From positions 59,774,883 through 59,838,882 of the forward strand of contig CM055097.1 of assembly GCA_029204225.1 (NCBI GenBank): DNA of 64,000 bases. The letters are read 5' to 3'. Shown here piece by piece: positions 25,701 to 37,700 of this stretch; within the stretch, counting starts at the first letter, position 1, and each line of letters starts with the position of its first letter. A program made the position numbers and the translations under genes. Source of the stretch: Diphasiastrum complanatum. Taxonomy: Eukaryota; Streptophyta; Lycopodiopsida; Lycopodiales; Lycopodiaceae. A model generated the notes under the pieces. That model was given only the letters and a program-made list of their open reading frames with translations, searched no databases and had not been told where the DNA came from.

Positions 25701-28700
25701 AAAATGATATTTTCTCTCTTTTGCTTGCTCAAATCGTAACTAAAAGGTAAAGTTGGTGAGCTAAATGCACCATTGAAGATAGAAAAAATCAGCACAAACT
25801 AGTTGGATACAACTTGGACTGAGATCCCTAATGAGAGATGCATGTGCGTTAATATGCCAAAAGCATACAACAATGTTATATTCAAAACATTAGTACTTTA
25901 ATAGCAAAAGAGAAGTGCAATCTTCAATCTTATGGAGCCCATCCTCAAAGCCTTAGACCATCAACCCTAAGATGAACCATATACTATGATGTTCCTACTT
26001 ACTTTGCTTGTGCCCAAGCTGTGTAGGTCACATGCGCAAACATACTTTTGCCTTAACTTTCATACATTTGTGCAAACACAAGTGTACCGAGTCTCTGTCA
26101 TTTCTTAGGAAGTCAAGGGCATACTTAGTCATGGTGAACGCTAGCACTAAAGAGGAAAGCCAAAAGTTTGTACTTCCTCATAGAAGAATATTGAAAATTT
26201 ATGTTTCACCACTACCACTTCCTCATAAGCTAACTAAGAATTATAGCTGGTGGGCAGAATGCACCATTGAAGATAGCGCAATTTAGATGAAAATCTTAAA
26301 TGAGAGCTTGTCCACTAATATGACAAAAGCATGTATCAATGTTATGTCTAAGATAGTACATTTCATAATAGAGGAGATGTGCAATCTTCAATCTTATGGT
26401 CTCCATCCACAAAGTCTCAAACCATCAACTCCATGCTTTGACATCCCTATTCTCTTTGTTAGCACCCAAGAGTTGGTGTAGGTCACATGCATCCACCTTA
26501 GCTTTCATGCATTTGTACAAAGACCAGTGTACCGAGTTTTTGTCACATGGGGGTGAGGGGCAAACCAAGTCATATTGAAGGCTAGAACGACAGATAACTC
26601 TTTATTTCCTCATAGAAGAATAATACTTGCTCCTTATAACTATTTTTTTCACACATGTGAGGAATGTCCATATTTAAAATGCTTTTTTGGTCACTCTAGT
26701 TTAGTTAGGAAGACCCAAATGTGGTATTTATTCTTCCCTTGGATGCTTTTGTTGAAAAAAAGAATTTTCGAAAGGTTCTCTATTCTTTTTTGATAATTTC
26801 ATAAAGATTTCTCATGTTTTTGATTACCTTGTTACATAGAATAATAGGATAGCTTACTACCTATCGATGAAAATGTTATTAGGTAACGAACTTTGATTTC
26901 ATTTGGGGTTACAGACAACCTACTTTCCTGGTGAGAGAGCATATTCGATTTCTCATAGAACAACAGAAATGCTGAATACACTCTTGCGTTCTGGTTTGCT
27001 TGGAGATGATGACGAGGAGGAAGAAATTCCAAAGTAAGTCACTGCATTCATGAGTTCTTGGAGTTCATTTGTATGGAAAAGAGCTTTTGATGTAATTTAT
27101 TTTGGATGTGATTCACTTGTACTTTAAATTGTACCATCTTTCATGTTTTTACGAAATAACATATGTTGCAAGGCTCATAGCATGAGCAATAAGGGGAACT
27201 TCATTCTTGAAGGAAGGTTTACTATGCGACAAGATGTTTATCACTTTTTTCTATATGTACTTTTTTTGGATTTTATTGATACAAGACATTCTATGTGGTC
27301 CTATACAAGTTCATACTTGAAACATTTTGCTTAAACCTTTCTCTCTTACTTTTGCCAAAGTTGACTTCTACTTTTCGCCTAGGATTCTATTTTTTGACTT
27401 GATGCTAACCACTTCTCAAACTTTAGCACTAAGCACTATTTGTTATTCATCAGATTTTTTCTCAATTCTAGGCATGACATCGCTTGTTCTAATTTACGCT
27501 TTATTCAAAGCACAATATTATTATCCACATACACCAAATGATCATTTTTTTAACAAGAACACTAGTGCTCTAAAAATAAGTTGCTTGGCTAATGAACCCT
27601 TTTTCAAGAAAACCTGTATTTATTCTTCGATCAATCTTCAAACAAGGTAAGATTTTGAATACAAAATATTATTTATTGCGAATGGGTTACAATGGCTGAT
27701 ATGCTTGCCTTTGTAAGAATGTCCATCCAACAAACTCAATTGGTAGCTGCAAAAGAACTATCTCATCCTTTGACTCTGACTTTGTGGATGACCTGGTTGT
27801 CGTTTGGAGAAGGAGGTGATGTGTATATGAGTATCCCTCCCATTGGGTTGTCATTGGGTGTGTCATAGTAGGTGATCAAGTGAGTACATGCATGTGTGCA
27901 ACGAGGCGTTTAGATTTGACGTGCAATTGACCAAGTCAACTCATGTCACCAACTAGCAACAAGCAGTGACTGGGGTTAGCTAGCTGGAGGTTGGAGTGGA
28001 CCATAGGGCCACATAGGCATGACGGAGCATGGGGGGACAGTTCGTCTTAGTTGTTACACCTATCTAGCTTGTCCGTGCTTTTTTTGGCTAGCCTGCTACC
28101 CATACATGTACACCATGTGCCCCAAATAGGGATAGCAAGTAACTAGCATAAGTGTTTGAGGATGGGAGGAGATTCATTCTTTCACCAGCTAGTTGATTTT
28201 TGAGGAGCTTGGAGAGCTAAGCACCTCACATTTGGTATCAAAGCATCATGAGAAATCCGTTCTAGAGAGAGATTAGCTTGTTTTTAAGAGAGAGTGCCAA
28301 AAAGTGTTGCCAATAACACTTTTTCTTCCTTTTTCTTGGGATTTCGATCGGAAGATAAGGGGCAAGGCTTGTGGAGTCAATCTAAGGCAGCCTACATCCA
28401 ATTTTTCTTTGTCCGGAGCATAGTACCTCGTGGTACCGCTGGTATGGTACCGCCGGTACGGTACCACCCTGGGATCCGCGGTACCAGGGCGGTACCATTT
28501 TTAATATTTTTTTTAGTTTTTGATATATTTTTAATAATTTTTTTTTGCATATTAACTACCAAAAAAGGACAAAAAAAAGTAAAAAAAGGGGGTTCTGGGT
28601 GTAAAAAAAGAGGGTACAATACATGATGCAGGGGACTGTTGCAGTGGCACATGGGCACTGTGAGTGAGCAGACCGAGGGGCCAATGGGAGACCAACACAG

Positions 28701-31700
28701 GGGGGCAGCATCACATGGGGGCAAGTACAGAGGCACATGGGCATTGTAGTTACGAATAGAGCCACAGCTGATAAGCAAGACTTAACCCTAGAAAGCAGGA
28801 AAGAGAGAGATTAAGGAGGCTAAAGAGAGAGATCAATATCATCAGCTGAATGACAAATGACACAGTTTCCCTACTTATAGCCAAGAGGAAGCCCTAAAAG
28901 GAAGCTTCCAGTGGCTAGGGCCTAACTGGGAGGGATAATAGTGCGCCCTCCAAGAAGGCCCCCACTCTCCAGTAATATGTCCAAATGGCCTAATAATGAA
29001 TAATAAGGCCAAAGGCCAACCATATAGTCTGAATGTCACTAATGAATAAAAAAGGGCCCAAGGCCTGCTTATGCATAAAGTAAAGTAACTGTAAATGTAA
29101 ATGGACGCGGCGAATGTAATGAGCCGAGTCCATAACTCTCCCCGACACAAAAAAAAAGACCCAACTGCCGAAAAGATAATCGGATCAAGTAGCAGCAAGC
29201 CCTGGTGCATCAACAGCTAGAGGAACATCTGATGTAGAGGAATCAACAAGTGCAGCAAGAGCACGAGCCTGATCCGCAAGTAATGGTGTATGATAAAACA
29301 CATCAATAGGCTCCCATGTAGCCTCTTCAATAGGACGACCATCCCACTGGACCAAAAACTGAATCTGCCGGCGGCGTCGACTATGGTATAGACGGACCTG
29401 TAATATAGCAGCAGGTAAAAATGGAAATAACTCTGGAGCAGTAGGAAACTCAGCATCACAAGGAGCGTCATCCTCAATAGCAGCACGTAATAAACTGACA
29501 TGGAATACATCACAGGCGCGTGTGGAAGCAGGAAGCTGTAAGCGATATGTAACTGGACTAAGAACCTCCACAATGCGATAAGGCCCATAATAACGTGGTG
29601 CAAGCTTCTCAGTAAAAGCATGGCCCTGGACAAAATGATGACGTGCAAACCGTAAGCGTAGATAAACCATATCTCCAAGCTGAAACTCAACATGGCGGCG
29701 GTGACGATCAACTGAGGTCTGATAACGCTGCTAAACATGCTGTAAATGAGAACTGGCCCGAGTAATAAGCTCTCGAGCACCTGATAGAAAAGATGCAAGT
29801 GTAACAGGTGTATCCTCAGGAGGAAGAGGAATGCCAGGTAAAAGAGGTGCATAGCCATGAGATAATAAAAATGGAGAGACACCTGTGCTGGTACTAACAG
29901 AGCTATTATAGCTATACTCTGCTAAACATAAATGCTGATCCCAATCCTTCCCTGAAGGAGTAACAAAATGGTGTAAATAATCCTCAAGGATCCTGTTAGG
30001 GACCTCAGACTGCCCATCAGAAGTAGAATGATAAGCAGAACCCATAAAAAGCTGAACATCCAAAATACGCATAAGCTCTGTCCAGAATATAGATGTAAAC
30101 TTACTATCCCGATCAGAAAGGATAGTACGAGGAAATCCATGCAGGCGGAAAAGCTCTGATAGGAACAAACGTGCACACTGCTCTGCTGTGATAGTACTGC
30201 GAACTGGGATAAAATGTGCCTGTTTCGAGAACCTGTCAACTACCACCATACATGAATCGTGACCACACTGGGTATGGGGAAGGCCAAGGATAAAGTCCAT
30301 AGATATATCAGTCCACTGGCGATGAGGAATAGGCCAACTCTGGAGCAAACCAACAGATTTAGAACGGGAGTACTTATTACGAAGACAGAAAGGGCAGGTA
30401 TGAATAAGTACAGCAAGCTCAGATCGAAGAGAGGGCCAATAGAAATGGTCTTTGAGACGAGCATAAGACTTCTGAAAACCAAAGTGACCCCCAACAGGAG
30501 AGGAATGAGCATCCGACAACAACTGGGAACGGATACCCAAAGAACTAGGGATACAAAGAGAATCATAATGATAAAGACGATTGTCAATAATGGAGTAAAC
30601 CTGATGAGGACTGGACGAAACAGGTGGGGCGGAACTATAAACATCACGAAAACCAGAACTTGTAAGGTATGCTGCAGGTAGAGCATCAAACCATGGAGGA
30701 ATAGTAGAAACGAGTGTATTTAACAAAGCTGGAAGACGAGATAATGCATCAGCAGCAGTGTTAGCACGACCAGGACGATACAATATGGAGAAATTAAAAG
30801 ACTGTAAAAACTGCAACCAACGAAATTGACGATCACTAAGGTCACGTACAGATAACGTAAAGACTGGTGATCAGTAATAATGTCAAATGGGACTCGATAC
30901 AGATAATGACGCCACTTCTTAAGAGCATAGATAATAGCAAGAAGCTCTTTCTCATGCACAAAATAACGTTGCTCATAAGAGCGAAGACGACGCGACTCAT
31001 AAGCAATAAGACATTGTGACTGGCGAAGTAAAGCACCCAAACCAACATTACTAGCATCAGTCTCAACAAGAAACTTCTGATCAAACTGTGGTAAACACAT
31101 AACGGCAACATCAACAACAGCACGACGAAGAGCATCAAACGCTGTCTGACAATCAGGAGTCCACAGAAAAGTACTAGACTTCTTCAAAAGTGCATGAAGA
31201 GGAGTTGCGATAGTGGCAAAATGAGGAACTGGACGACGAAGGTGAGTGGCTAACCCAAGAAACATATGAACATGATGAATATTAGTAGGTATAGGCCAAT
31301 CCTGGATGGCCTGAACCTTATGAGGGTCCAGACGAATGTGACCATTACAAATAAGAAAACCAAGAAACTCGATCTCAGAAACAACAAAAGAACATTTAGA
31401 CAACTTAGCAAATAACTGGTGGTGTACAAGTAACTGAAAGACCGAGGAAAGATGGGCAACATGCTCAGCAAGAGACTGACTAAAAATAAGAATATCATCA
31501 AAATAATCCAAGACACAATGACCAAGAAGCGGACGTAAGACGTTATTCATCACATTCTGGAACGTAGGAGGGCCATTAGTAACACCAAAAGGAAGCACAC
31601 GAAATTCATATAGACCAAGATGAGTACGGAAAGCAGTCTTATGTTCGTCAGAAGGGTGCATCCTGATTTGGTAATATCCAAAACGAAGGTCTATCTTGGA

Positions 31701-34700
31701 AAAGATTTTAGAGGTATCAAGCTTGTCAAAGAGGTCATCCATGTGTGGAATAGGGTACTGATTACGAATAGTCAACTTATTTAAAGCACGGTAATCAATA
31801 CAAAGGCGTTTGGTACCATCTTTCTTATTAATAAGGAGAACAGGAGCACCAAAAGGGCTGTGACTAGGAACAATGAGACCCTGATCTAACAAGGCAGTAT
31901 TATGGAGCTCAAGCTCATCATGCTCAGATCGAGACATACGATAAGGGGGACGGGAGGGAGGGGCAAAACCAGGACGCAAATCAATATGATGGTTCACATC
32001 ACGTAATGGTGGTAGCGTCGTAGGTTCTGAAAAGACAAAAGCATACTGATGTAATAAGTCAGAAATCACCTGAGGAACAGCTGCTGGTGTAGAAACTGGA
32101 GGAACTAGTACTGCCCGCAGAACACATAATAAGGCAGCACAATGAGCCTTCGGCAGGCTACGAATAAACTGCTTCCCAGTAATCAACTGGAAGTCTCCCT
32201 GAGAATCAATGCCCACAAGTGAGTTTGTAACTGCATCATGTACAAATGTCAATGTCTGCTGTGTCAAGTCTAGTGTAACGGCTCCAAGAGATGCAAACCA
32301 ATCAGCACCAAGGATAAGATCATAACGCTCCATAGGGATGATGTAAAGATCTGCCTGTCCAGAGAAATCTCCAATGCGGTATGGTAAACGCTGAAACATC
32401 TGAGAACTAGGAAAAGAATGAGAACTGACAACCTCAACTGTGAGAGGCTGGGAAGCAGGAACAGGTGAAGCACGGATCCGACTAGTGATATAACTGCTAA
32501 TAAAAGAATGAGTGCTACCAGTATCAACTAAAGCAATATACTCTCGACCTGTAATACGCACACGTAACCGAATGGAGCGAGGACCAGGACGCCCTGTCCA
32601 AGTAGCATAGGCAAGCTGAGCATGGCAAGTAGCAGGAAGTAAATCAGGGGAAGGCTCAGAGGATAAGTCAGACTCATCAGAAATATGAATGTAGATATCG
32701 GAATTATCTGGAGTAGTGCCCTCATGGTAAAAAACAGCAGTAGTAGTAGGGAGAGGTTGGCGGCAATCACGGGCAAGATGGTCAGGACTCTTACAACGAA
32801 AGCAAAGACGCTTCTGCTGAAGATCAGCGAACTCTGCAGACGTGTAACGTCGGACAAAAGCAGGTCGAGGAGTCGGAGGACGAGGAGGCGAAGGGGCAAT
32901 GGAGAGAGCTGGAACAGAAGGGGCCGGTGTAGGGGTGAACGTAGCGGGAAAAGATGAAGCAGAAGGACGGGGTCGGGAGAAGCGGGAAGGAAGGGTGTCA
33001 GAGTACTTATGCTGTAAAGTACTGGCAAGAGACATCGCCTCAACAAGTGTGGTAGGACGGAAGGAAGAAACATCATAACGTAAAGCACCACGAAGCCCAG
33101 CAATGTAACGAGAAATAAGCTCAGTGGACTGTAGATCTGTGAAAAGATAAGAAAGCTCCATAAACTGATCTGTATAAGAAGCAAGATCACTGGTCTGAGT
33201 GAGACTACGGAATGTATCACATTGGCGGTCAAGCCACTGAGGATCAATCATAGCATGGCGGAGGTCACGGCGAAAAGTATGCCATACATGGAGCCCTTCC
33301 CGATCAGGATCAACTCTATAAACTCGCCACCACGTGGCGGCACGTCCATCTAAATGTAAAGCAGCCAACTGGATCTTCTGAGGATCAGTCTTGGGGTAAA
33401 TCTGAAAATATGTGTCAAGCTTAGCAAACCAATTCTCTAATAAGTTCCCGTCGGAGGAACCGGAATAGGTAGCAAGCTGTACCCTATCACGAAAGTCTCG
33501 AGCAAAGTGTGGCTCAAGAAGGGGGGGACGAGGAAAGAAACCAAGAGGTGGGTTAGATGGAATGAACGGTCCACCACCAGGCTGACTAGCAGAAGAAGAT
33601 GGAAATCCAAATGGAGGGGGAGTCCCAAATGTAGGAAAAATAGGAGCTTTACCAGGACCATGAGGCTGTAAAGAATCAATCTGTGACTGCATAGTAGCAA
33701 AGCCGGTCATAACTGAATCGAAGCGAAGAACGAGGCCAGAAAGGGTCTCATCCATGCGACGAAACTGATCGGATAAGGTTTCCTGAGTAGTCTCACTCGG
33801 GGTAGGTGAATGTGCCATAATGATAGTTGAAGGAATAGACGAAAAGTTGAGGGAGCGGACTCTTGTCGTCACCCCAAATTAGCCTATTACAACCAATATT
33901 ATCACAACTGAAAAAAACAGACAGCAATGAACAATGGAGAAGCTGTAAAAATGTGCTGGACAGCCAGGGATACAATGTGAATTTGAAAGAGTAAACGGAG
34001 TCAGAATTCCTGAAAATGTGGTGGAGAATGAGCACGCGACAGCCTTTTGATAAGCTGTAAAAGATGGCTGGAATTGGAGGAAAAAAAAGGCAAAAGTGAC
34101 AAGTTGGGAGTGCTGAGGCAGCGATTCACAGGTTGAAGAATTTTAGCTGTTTGGAATAGCAAATGATGTCGGAATTGGGTAGTTTTTGGATGAGGATGGG
34201 CGCTGGACAGTCAGGGAACTAACTGTGGAAGATGGCTGCAAACTGGAAAAATATCAGACGAAAGTGATAGGTCAGAAGGCAGGGACAGCGATGGAAAGGA
34301 AGAGGAGGAGCGCTGGGCAGCAAAGAAAAGAGGGGACAAAACAGGGGGAACGCTGGGCAGGAAGGAGTGGAAGGAGCAGCGATGGAATAGGGCTGTCAAA
34401 ATGGTAATGGAGCTGTAGGAACAACGATGGAGGAGCAAGGCAAGGCAACAAAGAAAAAAAATTCCAAATTGTGCTCAGAAAAGTGCTCTGATACCAAGTT
34501 ACGAATAGAGCCACAGCTGATCTAGAATTAAGCTATGAAAGCATCACATAAGCAAGACTTAACCCTAGAAAGCAGGAAAGAGAGAGATTAAGGAGGCTAA
34601 AGAGAGAGATCAATATCATCAGCTGAATGACAAATGACACAGTTTCCCTACTTATAGCCAAGAGGAAGCCCTAAAAGGAAGCTTACAGTGGCTGGGGCCC

Positions 34701-37700
34701 AACTGGGAGGGATAATAGTGCGCCCTCCAAGAAGGCCCCCACTCTCCAGTAATATGTCCAAATGGCCTAATAATGAATAATAAGGCCAAAGGCCAACCAT
34801 ATAGTCTGAATGTCACTAATGAATAAAAAAGGGCCCAAGGCCTGCTTATGCATAAAGTAAAGTAACTGTAAATGTAAATGGACGCGGCGAATGTAATGAG
34901 CCAAGTCCATAACTATTGTGGGTGAGCAGACCATGGGCCCAATGGGAGACCAACACAGGGGGGGAGCATCACATGGGGGCAGGTACAAAGGCACATGGAT
35001 GGATGATGGGGATCCACATGGCCGATCAGGCTGTTGGGATAAATAGGCACTCACAATGCCATTGTGGTCGGCATTTTCAGAGGTTGTGGGAGAGCTAGTG
35101 ATAGACAGTGAGAGAGCAAGCGAGAGCCGGTGACAGGCTGTGAGAGACAGGCTGTTTGAGAGACAGAGTGCTGTGAGAGGGTGTTCAAGGACTAGGGTGC
35201 TGTGAGAAGAAGGTCGATCGAGATGGCAGAGCGCATACCATTGAAGGCCGAGGGCGAAGCTAGGAGGAAGCTTGAGGAAGATATCCGAAGGCACAACGAG
35301 AGACATCGGAAGCAAGAGGCAGATATCCGAGAGATGCTACGACAGACTCGGCAGAGAAATCCAGAACCGGAGCCACCCGCCCCCGCTGTGGATCCTGTCC
35401 TCGCTGTCGAGCTGGATCTGGATGAGCAGATCGGAATGAATTTCACACGACGGCAGCTCATCATGGTCAGGGAAAGGGCGGCCAGACGTCGGGCTAACCA
35501 GGAGGCAGCTCGGGCTAACCGGGAGGTAGAGCAAGAGCGACAAAACAATGCACCAGACGAGGGCGAGGATTCGGTGGAGGATCAGTGAGGGATGTTTAGA
35601 ATAGATAAGGTCCAGCCGTATGTGGCGGACTGTTGCTATGTAGTTTTCGGCAGTTTATGGTGCAACAAATAACTAGATGGCTGCACAGTATATGTGATGT
35701 TATCTTGATACAACGGTTGAATATATACATAGTTGTTTTTTGTGCAACGCGAGCCTGGTCATGTAAGATGCAATGTCTGTAATTTTTTTAAATGCAGATG
35801 TATTACATGTGTTTATGAAATGTTGTTTGGGGTGTAGGGGTGATTGCTGTGCTCATGATGTAGGTGCATATATGTGAAGCTAGGATTCACTTCAAACGAA
35901 ATTAAATGAAAATAGGATTCACACACGCACATAGAATTCGACATAAAATAAAGCATCACGTGTACAGAGCGACATACGCACAATGTGCAGCAAATAATGT
36001 AGGCCAAACACTGTATATAATGTGAAAAATCATTTGAGTACAATGGTAGACCGTCTACTAGAGACAAACTACTGAAACTAAAACAACAGAGCCACAATCA
36101 ATGCTCTGGCTCTGACTCAGACGAATGCTCTGGAGACAACTCAGGGCCCCGAGCTGACTCTCGCAGCCAATATCTCTGCCTGTTTGGAACTGGCATGGGC
36201 TGTGTATCCGAGGGGGAAGACTCGTCATCCTCATCCTCCCAATCAGCCTCCGCATCAGCCCCCAAGCAGGCCAAACCAACAACACCTGCTCCAACTGGCT
36301 GTGATACTGCACCTCTACCTCTGCGTGGTCGTCCTCTCCTCCCTGGCAGTTTCTGTGCCTTGCCTTTCTTGTTCGGTGCACCCTTGGGCCTTCCTGGTCT
36401 CTTGCGGACAAGAGGAGCTGTCAATGCCTCGTCACCCCCATGCAAATCACCTGGCTGGCTAGGCTAGGCCCAAGTTGAGGCCGGCTCGGATAGGGAAGCA
36501 AAAGAGGGAACTCCCTGTGCACCTGAGCGAGGAGGATGAGCTCGTGGAGTGTGCCCGTGGGGCTGCTGCAGGTGGAGGAACTGGCTGTGCAGGAGGCGAG
36601 TACAGTGGCGATATGTACTGAAAGGGGCGTTGTGGTGGCCGGTACTGGTACATCCTGGGTGCTGCCAAGGAGGAGGATGTGACGTGGGTGCTGTCACTGG
36701 AGGAGCCACTGTGGATGTGGGCGCTGCAAGAGAAAACCTGGGCACAGATGGTGGTTTGCCATGGAGACCTGGTGCTGCGGAGGTGGACAGCGATGGAGGG
36801 GCTGCAGGCCTAAATGGCATCGGTGGCACTGGAGGAGCTGTGCGACGCACATACACCCTCTGAGGAGCTGGAGGAACAGTAGGCACCTCATGCGGCTGCT
36901 CTGGCTGGGACTTTGTGTATGGCATGCTGGCAAGAGATGATGGGGGCGCCCTGACACTCGGCATCTGCTGGGCCTCTGAATCCAATGTGGCAACCAAGTC
37001 GTCCAGCTGGGCATCTGAATACAAATGCTATGGGCTCTGGGACTCATCCTGTGCACCAGCCTCTAAATCATCCTGTGCACCAACCTCTGAATCATCCTGT
37101 GCACCAACCCCTGAATCAACCCAAGCCTCATCCCGTGCCTCATCATGTGCACCCTGTAGACCCTGCATGGCCTCCCAATCTGTGCAATGAAAGTCATCAG
37201 GTGCCTCCTCTGGTGTGCTGTCGTAGTAACGGCCATGACTCTGTGCTGCACGCATCCAAACATCTGCGGGACAGGCATCTAAACCACTCTGCCCTCTATC
37301 AAGAGCCTCCTCCATCATGTCGACATAGGTAGGTATGCCACTGGCCCCCCCTGTGTGCCCTGCCTATTTGCCAGTATAACCGGTGCCATGTGTCCCACCT
37401 CTGCCATGTGATGCACCTGTGACCCCTGCCCGTCGCGTGTGCCCTGCACCTGTATCATCTGCCTCATCCCTCTCTGATCTGGCAAACACAACCCGAATGG
37501 GCTCATCCTCATCATGCTCATCCTCTGACACTGGCCCATCTGCCTCATACAATGGGGGCTCTCTGTGCTCAAGCCCAAGCTCTCTCTCTCTCTCATCTCG
37601 GCAAGCTCCCTCTCTCTCTCTCTGCCATCAACTGTGTGCCCAGGTCATCTGCAGGCATGGGATGGGTGCTGTCTGTAGGCAAGTCAACCTGGCGCTCCAA

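Larger units (their letters stand above)
28748..34914 (-). mobile_element. Chromovirus (Ty3/gypsy), full length, non-canonical AG...CT LTR ends
   Basis: Flanked by the 5-bp duplication ATTGT (28743-28747 and 34915-34919). LTRs at 28748-29137 and 34497-34914 begin AGTTACG and end CATAACT. They differ by 4 substitutions over 390 aligned bases plus one 28-bp deletion in the left copy, implying a recent insertion. In coding (-) order: 5' LTR, primer site with no spacer, gag-protease-RT-RNase H, integrase-chromodomain, purine tract TCGGGGAG, 3' LTR. Two coding lesions are visible: a small deletion/frameshift near 30846 in RNase H and a stop near 29730 in the integrase tail. Confidence 0.95.
28646..34990 (+). 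repeat. 86-bp tandem repeat of the hAT, split by the chromovirus
   Basis: Unit 1 is 28646-28731. Unit 2 starts at 28732, is interrupted by the chromovirus and its target duplication, and resumes at 34920-34989. A third unit begins at 34990 (GGCACATGGATGG). Shared text includes CAATGGGAGACCAACACAGG and AGCATCACATGGGGGCA. Confidence 0.85.

Noticed and set aside
32528-33247. Leu/Ser-rich open frames of up to 239 codons on the - strand within the chromovirus gag-pol, and hydrophobic ones at 29217-29882 and 30240-30689
   Set aside because: Shifted-frame shadows of the gag-pol and integrase frames; composition and position match out-of-frame reading.
34186-34514. Open frames on both strands just inside the chromovirus 5' LTR
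   Set aside because: This is the element's untranslated leader between primer site and gag; no motif supports coding.
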